This document shows, piece by piece, positions 8,395 to 16,202 of a DNA stretch of 64,000 nt (position 1 is its first letter; every line of letters begins with the position of its first letter). The stretch is from the NCBI GenBank assembly GCA_020845515.1, contig JADLFQ010000097.1:1-64000 (forward strand), written 5' to 3'. Under the pieces are notes generated by a model. The model was not told the origin of the DNA. It ran no database searches and saw nothing but the letters and a program-made list of their open reading frames with translations. Source of the DNA: Anaerolineaceae bacterium. GTDB taxonomy: Bacteria; Chloroflexota; Anaerolineae; Anaerolineales; Anaerolineaceae. The position numbers and the translations under genes were made by a program.

Positions 8395-9153
8395 TTAAAA
8401 ATGAAACGAATCTGGCAGAGCGCTGGCTGCTTCACTGTCTACCAGCCAGGTGACGCTCCCGTGAGATGGTTTAATTCTTTGTACGGGCCAATGCAGCGGG
8501 TCCTGTGGGTCAGTAAGAGAGTGCAAAAGCGCACTGGCCTTGTTTTTTCCGGTTACCAAAAAGAGGATATGAAGGGCATGGTTAAAGACCCGGGGGGTGA
8601 GTGACACACGCCCAGCAGGGCGTCCCTGGTAGTGCGCGGTAACAGCGATTACAGGGAGCGTGCTTTCCTCTGTGTCGGGGAAAATGGAGGCGATATGACC
8701 GTCTTCGCCCATACCGAGGAGGACAAGATCAAATGCCGGCCAGGGTGGAACGGCAAGCTCTGAGGGGGCGAATTCTTGTAATTGCTGGGTGTAATCTTGA
8801 ACTGCAAGTTCCGGCGCAAGCTCTCCTCGTATGCGATGGATGTTGGTTGGAGGAGTTTTAAGGGGTTTGAGCAAGGCTTGGAAAGCGGCGTTGTAGTTGC
8901 TCTCCGGATGTTCGGGTGGGACACAGCGTTCGTCTCCCCAAAAGAAGTGGACATTACGCCAGTCAATCGTATTTCTGAAAGGAGGTGCAGCCAGAGTTTC
9001 ATATAGGCGGATCGGCGTGCCGCCGCCAGCAAGGACGCAGAGAAATCTTCCCCGTTTTTCCAGCGCCTGCTGTGCCGCGCGATGGAACAAATGCGCACCG
9101 GCACTTGTGAGGGAATTGACACTGGAAAAGGTTTGAATGGCGGAATCAGGCAT
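8395..9153 (-). CDS. pgl: 6-phosphogluconolactonase
   Basis: It hydrolyses 6-phosphogluconolactone, the step between Zwf and Gnd. It shows the Pgl/glucosamine-6-phosphate isomerase fold motifs LAGGGTPIRLYETLA, FFWGDERCVPPEHPESNY and LLGMGEDGHIASIFP, with an intact Asp-Glu-Arg and the GxDGHxASxFP region. The start at ATG 9153 gives 252 aa; an upstream in-frame ATG would add 12 non-conserved residues. It is the first gene of the operon pgl-zwf-gnd, in reaction order for the first three steps of the oxidative pentose phosphate pathway except that the lactonase comes first. It is the only pgl in the window, although zwf and gnd occur twice. Confidence 0.93.
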   Translation of the reverse strand: MPDSAIQTFSSVNSLTSAGAHLFHRAAQQALEKRGRFLCVLAGGGTPIRLYETLAAPPFRNTIDWRNVHFFWGDERCVPPEHPESNYNAAFQALLKPLKTPPTNIHRIRGELAPELAVQDYTQQLQEFAPSELAVPPWPAFDLVLLGMGEDGHIASIFPDTEESTLPVIAVTAHYQGRPAGRVSLTPRVFNHALHILFLVTGKNKASALLHSLTDPQDPLHWPVQRIKPSHGSVTWLVDSEAASALPDSFHF

Positions 9154-9177
9154 AAGTAGATTTGCACCTTTCTTATG

Positions 9178-9183
9178 ATTATA
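9178..9183 (-). promoter_or_regulatory. Possible -10 element for pgl-zwf-gnd
   Basis: On the minus strand a perfect TATAAT lies 24 bases before the pgl ATG. The hexamer 17 bp further upstream matches the -35 consensus poorly. A bacterial sigma-70 type promoter is plausible. Confidence 0.35.
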
Positions 9184-9602
9184 GTACACATTTATTTAAT
9201 CTCTTCTAAATTGATATGTATTCAATCGTAAAGTTTATTTAAAAGGCGGAGTACTTTTCAGGCGCGCACGGAGAAACCTTAAAACCGTAGAAAGCCCTTC
9301 TGGAGTGTGGTTTTTAAGTTTTCGGGGAGTAAGCGCGCTTTCCATGGACGGTACAGCCATGCTGTCAGGCTCGACTTCAATAGTGATGACGGAATATTAT
9401 AAATATGCCTGCCTTCTGTAAGAGGGGTGGGAGACCTGGGCCGCAGGGCGGTTGTTGATTGCTTTTCACTTATTCTATTGCCACAGACGAGCAAAATTAC
9501 ATAGGAACAGAATACTGTTAAGAACCTGCTTGATTTTGTGAATATATCTGGTGTAATTTTATCTATCTTACAAAATTACTCATATTCATTACATCATTAA
9601 TC
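9184..9602. other. AT-rich intergenic region between divergent operons
   Basis: This stretch separates the minus-strand pgl operon from the plus-strand cytochrome operon. Short open frames in it have no recognisable features, ribosome binding sites or conserved motifs. I see no RNA gene. It probably holds control sites for both divergent operons, but none could be identified. Confidence 0.4.
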
Positions 9603-9631
9603 TTGCTTTCATAAAGCAGTTTGTATATAAT
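9603..9631 (+). promoter_or_regulatory. Sigma-70 type promoter of the multiheme cytochrome operon
   Basis: TTGCTT (9603-9608) and TATAAT (9626-9631) are separated by exactly 17 bp. Transcription would start near 9638, leaving a leader of about 100 bases before the start codon at 9741. That leader contains the hairpin listed next. Confidence 0.6.
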
Positions 9632-9657
9632 CTGTGCTAATGTGATTTTAATAATTG

Positions 9658-9700
9658 AGAAGGAGAGATTTTAATGTTTAGCACTCTCCTTTTATTTTCT
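9658..9700 (+). terminator. Attenuator-like hairpin in the cytochrome leader
   Basis: Bases 9658-9667 (AGAAGGAGAG) can pair with 9684-9693 (CTCTCCTTTT), about ten base pairs with one G-U pair. The right arm is followed by a T-rich tract (TTATTTTCT). It lies between the predicted promoter and the first gene, where an intrinsic terminator would act as an attenuator. It could instead be a read-through remnant or an RNA-stabilising hairpin. Confidence 0.45.
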
Positions 9701-9740
9701 TAAAGGTTTCCTGGTAAACAGGTCCTCACAAGGAGAACAT

Positions 9741-11906
9741 ATGACCCGGCCCTTCCTACGATACCTTTTGTTTGCAGGCTTTTTGCTTTTGGCTCTTTTT
9801 GCTCTTGCTGCTTGCAAGCCTGCGGCGCCTGTAGCGACAGAGACAGTGGCACAGCCAACAGCAGTATGCCCTGAACCGGCTGTCTGCCCTGATCTTAAGG
9901 CGGACGTACCCTTCTTTGAGGGCTGGCAAAATTCAGCGCATGCCCAAGCCGATTCACCCCCCTTTACCCATTGGAATGAGGAGAACCCTGCCGAGATTCC
10001 GACAACTTGCGCTAAATGCCATAGCTCTTATGGTTTTCTGGATTACGTCGGAGCAGATGGATCGGCGGCCGGTGTTGTGGATGCCGCAGCTAAGACTGGC
10101 TCGGTGATCACTTGTAACACGTGCCACAATGCGGCTACACAGGAATTGTCCACAGTGGTGTTCCCATCGGGCGCGGAAATTGGAGGCCTGGGTGGTGAAG
10201 CAGTGTGTATGACCTGTCACCAGGGCACTGCTTCGATGGTACAAGTGGATGAAGCCATTGCCAAATCCGGAGCGGCTGATGATGATACGATCGTGGACGA
10301 TCTTGGTTTCACCAACCTCCATTATTACGCTGCAGCAGTTTCTCGCTATGGCACGCTTGTCAAGGGCGGCTATGAATATAAAGGGAAACTGTATGATGCT
10401 TTGTGGGAACATGCCAAAGGCGTGGACACTTGTGTGGATTGCCACAATTCACACAGCCTGGAGATCAAGGTGGAAACCTGTGCGGCCTGCCACGAGGGCA
10501 TCAAGTCGGTAGAGGACGTCCGCGATATTCGCATGATCAGTTCAGCTTATGATTATGATGGCGATGAAGACGTTGAAGAGGGTATTGCCGGGGAGATTGA
10601 GGGCTTGCGCGGCTTACTGCTGGAAGCCATGCAGGCGTATGCTCAGGAAGTGGCGGGTTCACCGCTTGCGTATTCTACGGATATCTATCCCTATTTCTTC
10701 ACGGATACCAACGCTAATGGCCAGCTTGACGCGGATGAGGGTATATTCCCGAACAGTTTCAAATCCTGGACGCCCAGGCTGGGGAAAGCCGCCTATAATT
10801 ACCAAGCCTCTGTTAAGGACCCGGGTGCATATGTTCACGGCGGCAAGTACATTATTCAGCTTTTGTATGATTCAATCGAGAGCTTGAATGAAAAATTGGC
10901 CACTCCGGTTGACCTGAGCACGGCGCACAGGGATGACCCAGGTCATTTTGCGGGAGATACAGAACCATTCCGGCATTGGGATGAAGAGGGCATGGTTCCG
11001 GGAACCTGCGCCAAGTGCCATACCAGCGGAGGGTTACCCCAGTTTCTCGCGAATAATACAAATATCTCAATGCCTGTCTCTGATGGACTGTCATGCGAAA
11101 CCTGCCACAGCAACCTGCAAACGTTTGCAAGGCACGAATCCCCTGTGGTAACCTTCCCTTCTGGCGCTAAATTGAGTTTTGAGGATTCACCGGATGATAA
11201 CTTGTGCCTCAATTGTCATCAGGGGCAGCAGTCTGCTGTGAGTGTAGGCAGGCTGATTGCCGGGCTTGACCCAGATCAATCTGATGAAAAACTGCGCTTT
11301 TTAAACATACATTATTTTGCCGCTGGCGCGACATTGTTTGGTACAGAAGCAAAAGGCATGTATGAGTATCCCAACAAGAAATACGCAGGCGCTTTTTCCC
11401 ACCCTGCACCTCAAAATACTTGTTCTGGATGTCATGACGCGCATGCACTGGCGCCTGATGAGGCGGCCTGTATTGCCTGTCACCGGGTGGAAGAGCCTGA
11501 GCAAATCCGAATGAAATCCACCGGTGATTATGACGGTGACGGGAATGCTGAGGAAGGTTTGAAGGGTGAAGTGGATACGATGGCTGAGCAGCTCTATGCA
11601 GCTATGCAGACCTATGCACGGGATGCCCTGAAAGCTCCAATTGCCTATGATCCATATGCCTACCCATACTTCTTTGCCGACAGCAACGACAATGGCAAGG
11701 TGGATGCAGAAGAAATGAAACCGGACAATAGTTATAAAAATTGGACACCGCGGTTGGTAGCGGCTGCGTACAACTATCAATATGTACAAAAGGACCCCGG
11801 CGCGTATGTCCATAATGCGCCCTACATTCTGCAGGTATTGTATGATACCCTCGATGACCTTGGGAAGAAGGTACCGATAAATATGCAAGGCAAAGTGCGC
11901 CCGTAA
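9741..11906 (+). CDS. Ten-heme c-type cytochrome lipoprotein, tandem five-heme duplication
   Basis: This is a cell-surface electron carrier. The signal peptide ends in lipobox LAAC with Cys25 lipidated. Ten CxxCH heme sites begin at residues 90, 125, 156, 231, 247 and 423, 452, 489, 561, 577. The two groups of five have nearly the same spacing and similar flanks (CAKCH, CHQG, CxxCHxxH, CxACH), showing an internal duplication of about 330 residues. Each half also carries two acidic EF-hand-like loops (residues 271, 322, 596 and 647: DYDGDED, DTNANGQLD, DYDGDGN, DSNDNGKVD). Each half ends with a conserved NYQ...KDPGAYVHxxxYI element. AGGAG precedes the ATG. The electron partner and substrate are unknown; the next two genes are the likely membrane partners. 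Confidence 0.9.
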   Translation: MTRPFLRYLLFAGFLLLALFALAACKPAAPVATETVAQPTAVCPEPAVCPDLKADVPFFEGWQNSAHAQADSPPFTHWNEENPAEIPTTCAKCHSSYGFLDYVGADGSAAGVVDAAAKTGSVITCNTCHNAATQELSTVVFPSGAEIGGLGGEAVCMTCHQGTASMVQVDEAIAKSGAADDDTIVDDLGFTNLHYYAAAVSRYGTLVKGGYEYKGKLYDALWEHAKGVDTCVDCHNSHSLEIKVETCAACHEGIKSVEDVRDIRMISSAYDYDGDEDVEEGIAGEIEGLRGLLLEAMQAYAQEVAGSPLAYSTDIYPYFFTDTNANGQLDADEGIFPNSFKSWTPRLGKAAYNYQASVKDPGAYVHGGKYIIQLLYDSIESLNEKLATPVDLSTAHRDDPGHFAGDTEPFRHWDEEGMVPGTCAKCHTSGGLPQFLANNTNISMPVSDGLSCETCHSNLQTFARHESPVVTFPSGAKLSFEDSPDDNLCLNCHQGQQSAVSVGRLIAGLDPDQSDEKLRFLNIHYFAAGATLFGTEAKGMYEYPNKKYAGAFSHPAPQNTCSGCHDAHALAPDEAACIACHRVEEPEQIRMKSTGDYDGDGNAEEGLKGEVDTMAEQLYAAMQTYARDALKAPIAYDPYAYPYFFADSNDNGKVDAEEMKPDNSYKNWTPRLVAAAYNYQYVQKDPGAYVHNAPYILQVLYDTLDDLGKKVPINMQGKVRP

Positions 11907-11920
11907 GTTGTTTGAGTGTG

Positions 11921-11950
11921 ATCCCCCCGGGCAAACCGGGGGGATTTTTT
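11921..11950 (+). terminator. Intrinsic terminator after the ten-heme cytochrome
   Basis: A perfect 10-bp GC-rich stem (11921-11930 with 11936-11945), a five-base loop GCAAA and a T6 tract form a strong rho-independent terminator. It would make the ten-heme gene a separate transcript or reduce expression of the following genes. Confidence 0.9.
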
Positions 11951-12075
11951 GCATGAAAAGTTAAAGATGCTCGTTGCATTTTCTAATGTACAATTAATTT
12001 TTATAAATACTAATGTAAGATGAAAAATAGTCTCTTATTTCCCATGCAGACCTTTCATGGAGGAGATGGATTTGA

Positions 12076-13341
12076 ATGAGCGATAAAATAAAATTTTTAA
12101 AACCGGTGCTGATGGTGACTGCAGCCGCCACACTGGTGCTGACACTTTTATTCGTAGCTTCCCAGGTATTGCCAGCGGAAGGCATGAGATTGTTGCCGGA
12201 ACAAGATTTACAAACCGGCAACGCTGAATGCCTGCTGTGTCATGGCCAATCTGATCAAGTGGTGTCTTTTCCTAATGGAGACACAGTCTCTATTAGAGTG
12301 TCGCCTAGCGAATTTGGCAAGTCGGCGCATGGGTTGGAACTGATGGCATGCACAGATTGTCATACCAACATTCAGGGTTATCCACATCCAGAAGTTGTTG
12401 GCAAAAGCCAGAAGGGGTATAGTGCTTCTTATGTTGAGTTGTGCCAAGACTGCCATGAGGAGCAGGCCAGTCAACTCAGCGATAGTATTCATGGTCAGGT
12501 GCTGGCGGCAGGAAACGAGAATGCCCCGCTTTGCATGGACTGCCACGACCCTCATACGCAACAGCCTGTGCGGAACGCACAAGGCAACCTGACGCGCTCA
12601 GCGCGGCACGAGATTCCGAATACTTGCGCACGTTGCCACAGCCAGATCTTTGATCAATATGCTCTAAGTGTGCATGGGGTGGGCATTGTGGAAGAGAATA
12701 ACCCGGATGCACCAACCTGCACGGATTGTCATGGTGTGCATCAGATCACCGACCCTAAAAGTACGCACTTCCGGCTGCAATCCCCGGAATTGTGCGCAGA
12801 TTGCCATACAAATAAAGCAGTGATGGCGAAATACGGCCTTTCCACCGATGTGTTGAATACCTATGTAAGCGATTTTCACGGAACAACGGTGACCCTGTTT
12901 GAAAAGGTCACCCCTGATCAACCGACTAACACGGCGGTTTGTTTTGACTGTCATGGAGTGCATGATATCTCCAGGACGGATGACCCGGAGAAGGGCTTGC
13001 AAATAAAAGAAAACCTGTTGCTGACCTGCAAAAAATGTCATCCGGATGCGACTACTAATTTCCCCGATTCGTGGATGAGTCATTACATCCCCAGCAAGGA
13101 ACACTACCCCCTGGTTTATTATGTAAATCTCTTCTATAAATTTTTCATTCCCACAGTGCTGGGGGGCATGGCGATCTTCGTGGTAAGTGATTTTTCAAGA
13201 CGAATGATCGAACGGCGCAAGAAACCGGGGCAGGCTTCTGAGGAAGACGCGAGTGCATCACCGGCTGCGCCGGAGGCGCCAAAGGATGTTAAAGGTGAAG
13301 GAAAGGATGAAGATGCAAAACAGGAGGTGCAAGATGAGTAA
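12076..13341 (+). CDS. Nine-heme membrane-anchored c-type cytochrome
   Basis: A multiheme cytochrome with an uncleaved N-terminal anchor (about residues 10-31) and a second helix near residues 341-362, followed by a basic then acidic cytoplasmic tail. Nine CxxCH sites lie between residue 52 (CLLCH) and residue 318 (CKKCH). Several are of the CxDCHGVH or CMDCHDPH type, and SVHG/DFHG histidines nearby could be distal ligands, as in the doubled-CxxCH and NapC/NirT-like families. GGAGGAG lies nine bases before the start. Its end overlaps the cytochrome b start by eight bases, so the two are translationally coupled. It probably relays electrons between the membrane cytochrome b and outer carriers; direction is unknown. 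Confidence 0.88.
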   Translation: MSDKIKFLKPVLMVTAAATLVLTLLFVASQVLPAEGMRLLPEQDLQTGNAECLLCHGQSDQVVSFPNGDTVSIRVSPSEFGKSAHGLELMACTDCHTNIQGYPHPEVVGKSQKGYSASYVELCQDCHEEQASQLSDSIHGQVLAAGNENAPLCMDCHDPHTQQPVRNAQGNLTRSARHEIPNTCARCHSQIFDQYALSVHGVGIVEENNPDAPTCTDCHGVHQITDPKSTHFRLQSPELCADCHTNKAVMAKYGLSTDVLNTYVSDFHGTTVTLFEKVTPDQPTNTAVCFDCHGVHDISRTDDPEKGLQIKENLLLTCKKCHPDATTNFPDSWMSHYIPSKEHYPLVYYVNLFYKFFIPTVLGGMAIFVVSDFSRRMIERRKKPGQASEEDASASPAAPEAPKDVKGEGKDEDAKQEVQDE

Positions 13342-14377
13342 GAAGCCCAATACCTTCCTGCGCTTTGAAGTCATGCAGCGGATCGAACATATCCTGCTGA
13401 TTCTTTCATTCTCGACGCTGGGCCTGACGGGGTTGCCGCAGAAATTCCCCACTGCAGGTATCTCCCTTTTTATCGTGAGTCTGTTTGGCGGGATTGAAAT
13501 TGTGCGCGTCGTACACAGGGTTGCGGCGACTTTGTTTATGCTTGAGGCGATCTACCATCTTGTAGACGCGGGGTACCGGCTATATGTGCGTCGTCAGGCG
13601 GCCAGCATGCTGCCTGGTCCTGATGATGTTCGCGATGCGCTGAAGGCTTTTCTTTACAACCTGGGGATTGCCCGCAGCCGTCCTAAAATGGGACGCTTTA
13701 ATTTTGTGGAAAAAGCGGAATACTGGGCAGTTGTATGGGGATTACTCATTATGGCTGTGACCGGTTTTATGCTGTGGAATCCTGTTGCCACCTCGCTGGT
13801 CTTGCCCGGGCAAGCCATCCCGGCTGCCAAGGCGGCGCACGGCGCAGAAGCAATTTTGGCGGTGCTGGCAATCTTAATTTGGCACTTTTACCATGTCCAT
13901 TTGAAGAAGTTAAATCTGAGTATCTTCACCGGACGGGTTTCATTGGAAGAGATGGAAGAAGAGCACGCGGCTGAACTTGAGAAAATCTTGCAAGGGGAAC
14001 AACAGAAGGCCGTAGACGATGCGAAGTTGCGGAAGCGGAAGGCTATCTATCTCCCTATTGCTGCAGTTTTCTCGCTTGCTATGCTGTACGGAGTATACCG
14101 TTTTGTTACGTTAGAGCAAACTGCAATTACTACCATTCCACCGAAGGAGTCGCCGGTAGAAATTTTTGTACCACAAACCGCGACACCTGCTCCAAGCCCT
14201 ACTGCAAAAGCCGTTTCCAATGAGGCGCCGCTACAGGTTGTTTCTCAGCCTATGGACATTTCTATTATGGTGCTTACTGGTACATGGAGCGAAGGAATTG
14301 AGGGAATTGTGGCATCCTCTTGCAGCACGCGTGATGATGCCAGGAATGCGCTTGACCTGAACAACTCGTCAGGGTGA
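13334..14377 (+). CDS. Membrane cytochrome b subunit with truncated C-terminal extension
   Basis: A di-heme cytochrome b of the formate dehydrogenase gamma/thiosulfate reductase type, the quinone-side membrane subunit. Four helices carry histidines suited to bis-His heme binding: RIEHILLILSF, VRVVHRVAATLF...IYHLV, and KAAHGAEAILAVLAILIWHFYHVH. A fifth helix (near residue 245) precedes a Pro/Thr-rich linker (TPAPSPTA) and a short tail. The ATG at 13334 has an ideal AGGAGGTG and overlaps the previous gene by eight bases. The tail enters what resembles a planctomycete-type cytochrome c domain (ASSCST...LDLNN) but the CxxCH is missing and a TGA follows. The next entry holds the rest. Confidence 0.87.
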   Translation: MSKKPNTFLRFEVMQRIEHILLILSFSTLGLTGLPQKFPTAGISLFIVSLFGGIEIVRVVHRVAATLFMLEAIYHLVDAGYRLYVRRQAASMLPGPDDVRDALKAFLYNLGIARSRPKMGRFNFVEKAEYWAVVWGLLIMAVTGFMLWNPVATSLVLPGQAIPAAKAAHGAEAILAVLAILIWHFYHVHLKKLNLSIFTGRVSLEEMEEEHAAELEKILQGEQQKAVDDAKLRKRKAIYLPIAAVFSLAMLYGVYRFVTLEQTAITTIPPKESPVEIFVPQTATPAPSPTAKAVSNEAPLQVVSQPMDISIMVLTGTWSEGIEGIVASSCSTRDDARNALDLNNSSG

Positions 14378-14532
14378 TGCTGTGTAAACGGTGTGGTGGT
14401 TACAGGCGATTCAGGCGACTGCTTGCTGCAGATAAAGGTTGCAACGAAAAGTACTACGGAGAATGTACTCAGGAACAACTGGCGTTGATTGAGGCATGGA
14501 TACTGATTGACGCGCCGGAAAAAGCTCCATAA
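14378..14532 (+). pseudogene. Remnant of a C-terminal cytochrome c domain
   Basis: After the TGA that ends the cytochrome b gene, the same frame continues with CVNGVVVTGDSGDCLLQI. A frameshift later the +2 frame reads TQEQLALIEAWILIDAPEKA and then stops at 14530-14532. These two pieces match the conserved end of small cytochrome c domains (GVNG-VVxPGDPxxSLL ... LTPEELxLIxAWIxxGAPE). Together with the missing CH of the heme site at about 14322-14330 (CSTRDDA where CSTCHGDDA would be expected), they show that the gene once continued to 14532. At least three lesions are present: a small deletion, a stop codon and a frameshift. Confidence 0.75.
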
Positions 14533-14560
14533 AAGCTCCATGGAGTGTGAATGTTGCTGG

Positions 14561-14597
14561 AGAGCGCTGTCTCGAAGCCGGGATAGCGCTCTTTCGT
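14561..14597 (+). terminator. Hairpin downstream of the cytochrome operon
   Basis: Bases 14561-14568 (AGAGCGCT) pair perfectly with 14585-14592 (AGCGCTCT), and the stem can be extended inward by about five pairs with two G-U pairs. A short T-rich run follows. It is placed 28 bases after the remnant's original stop, where the operon's terminator is expected. The T tract is weak. Confidence 0.5.
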
Positions 14598-15092
14598 ATG
14601 GCGTAAAGTGAACATAAGAAGCAATTTTTGAGGCAAGATTTCTATTGTATAATCTTAATAATTCGATTGACGCACTACTTGCAGTAGATTTGGGTATTTG
14701 CTCGCATACCACTCTGTTCTGACATAAGTGAATACCCTTTATACACAACCACGATCGTTGTGCTTGTGAGCTTACCCTTACCGGCAATATCGCATGGGTC
14801 GGAAGAACCCTTGAACTTTTTAGCTGGATTAAAAAAATATAATTGCTCATTGATTCCCCGACTGTCATTCTTGGCGCCAGTACTTTAGCTTTGCGGATGT
14901 TTCCGGTTGACCAATGGTGGTTACACTGGCAGGGGAACTGACGGTGGTATGTACAGTCACTTAGTCTGGTTTGAGAGTGTTTCCAAGAAACATGCTGGCG
15001 ACATCGGGCCTGAGGTCACTTCCAGCCCTTCCGATTCAATGCACGTGAACCCCGGAAATTTGTATTGCTTTGAACCTATGGAGGAAAAAAGA
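14598..15092 (+). other. Long untranslated leader before the dehydrogenase-like gene
   Basis: A perfect TATAAT at 14648-14653 implies a transcript whose 5' leader would be about 430 bases. It contains short hairpins (for example CTACT/AGTAG at about 14676-14690 and GGTAT/ATACC at about 14693-14711). No known riboswitch core could be recognised. The frame of the next gene is open back to 14907, but that part lacks any conserved feature, and the strong GGAGGA at 15080 fixes the true start downstream. Confidence 0.4.
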
Positions 15093-16202
15093 ATGGCGAA
15101 ACTGTTGACGGTTGGTTTTCCACACATGGAGAAAGAAACCGGAGAGCGACGAGCTTTTCTGCCGGCCTTTGTTCAAAAGATTGCCCGGTATGCAGAGGTA
15201 TACCTTGCAGAGGGTTATGGCAGCCGGATGGGTTTTTCGTTTGACGATTACTGCCAGGGTAATCAGCGCATTCACAAAGTAGAGCGAGAGGAGGCGTTTG
15301 GAAAAGATGTCATCATCATTTTGCGGGCGCCGAACGAACATGAATACAAATGGTTGCGCCCGGGAAGCTGCCTGGTTTCGATGCTGCATTATGCAACACG
15401 GCCGGCGCGTGTGCAAAGATTGCGAGCCGGCGGGATTAATGCGATTTCATTGGATAGCATTATTGATGATTACAACCTGCGTTTGGTGGAGAGTATGCGC
15501 GCGGTGGCGTGGAATGGACTGGAAGTTGCCTTCAGTGTGTTGGAGAAAAGGTGGCCAGGGTTTATACGCGATTCTGATGAGCCTTACAACGTTGTTGTGC
15601 TGGGAACGGGGATGGTCGGCAAACATGCGGTTGAGGCTGGCACCAAGCTCGGGAATGTGGAATGGAATTCCAAGTACATGTCACGAAAGGGTTCGGGCGC
15701 GATGGTAATCAGTGTGGGAAGGAATCTCTCCGGGAACGCGAGGCAAATGCAGAAGATATTTCATAATGCGGATATTCTGGTGGATGCCACACAGCGGTCT
15801 GATCCGTCAAAAGTGATTATCCCTAATGAATGGATTAGCTGGTTGCCGGAGCATTGCGTGATTGCTGATCTGGCGGTTGACCCTTACTTGCTTGACCATA
15901 AACCGCCAGTTGTGCGCAGTGTTGAAGGCATCCCGCAGGGAGATTTAAATAAGTACATATTTTTCCCGGATGACCAGGATTGGAATGCAACCATTCCGCC
16001 GGAAATCCCCACAACCCATCGAAGGGCGACGGTTTCGTGCTATTCCTGGCCTGGAGTGCACCCGGAAGCCTGTATGGAGCACTACGGGCGGCAGTTGGAC
16101 CCCATGATCGAGACGCTGCTCACCCGTCCTTACCAGGACTTGAGCTTGTCGAGCAATTATTTCGAGCGGGCGTTGGCGAGGGCGAAACTTCCGGAAAACT
16201 AG
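15093..16202 (+). CDS. Alanine dehydrogenase/PNT-family NAD(P)-dependent oxidoreductase, paralog A
   Basis: A cytoplasmic dehydrogenase-like protein of the alanine dehydrogenase/pyridine nucleotide transhydrogenase alpha-subunit fold (369 aa). The N-terminal part has the substrate-side ERRAFLPAFV and PGSCLVSMLHY (the His of alanine dehydrogenase) segments. The nucleotide-binding motif VVLGTGMVGKHAV lies near residue 165, and NADILVDATQRSDPSK follows. Where alanine dehydrogenases have Lys in a VKVKEP motif, this protein has LRAP. The start at ATG 15093 is chosen because GGAGGA sits seven bases upstream. Its stop overlaps that of a convergent paralog. The true substrate is unknown; alanine, lysine or a related amino acid are possible. 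Confidence 0.75.
   Translation: MAKLLTVGFPHMEKETGERRAFLPAFVQKIARYAEVYLAEGYGSRMGFSFDDYCQGNQRIHKVEREEAFGKDVIIILRAPNEHEYKWLRPGSCLVSMLHYATRPARVQRLRAGGINAISLDSIIDDYNLRLVESMRAVAWNGLEVAFSVLEKRWPGFIRDSDEPYNVVVLGTGMVGKHAVEAGTKLGNVEWNSKYMSRKGSGAMVISVGRNLSGNARQMQKIFHNADILVDATQRSDPSKVIIPNEWISWLPEHCVIADLAVDPYLLDHKPPVVRSVEGIPQGDLNKYIFFPDDQDWNATIPPEIPTTHRRATVSCYSWPGVHPEACMEHYGRQLDPMIETLLTRPYQDLSLSSNYFERALARAKLPEN

Noticed and set aside
11301-11954. 217-codon minus-strand open frame opposite the ten-heme cytochrome
   Set aside because: The plus strand encodes conserved heme motifs throughout; the antisense frame also crosses the terminator.
14245-14868. 207-codon minus-strand open frame
   Set aside because: It is antisense to the cytochrome b tail and the decayed cytochrome c domain; it has no ribosome binding site and no sensible domain.
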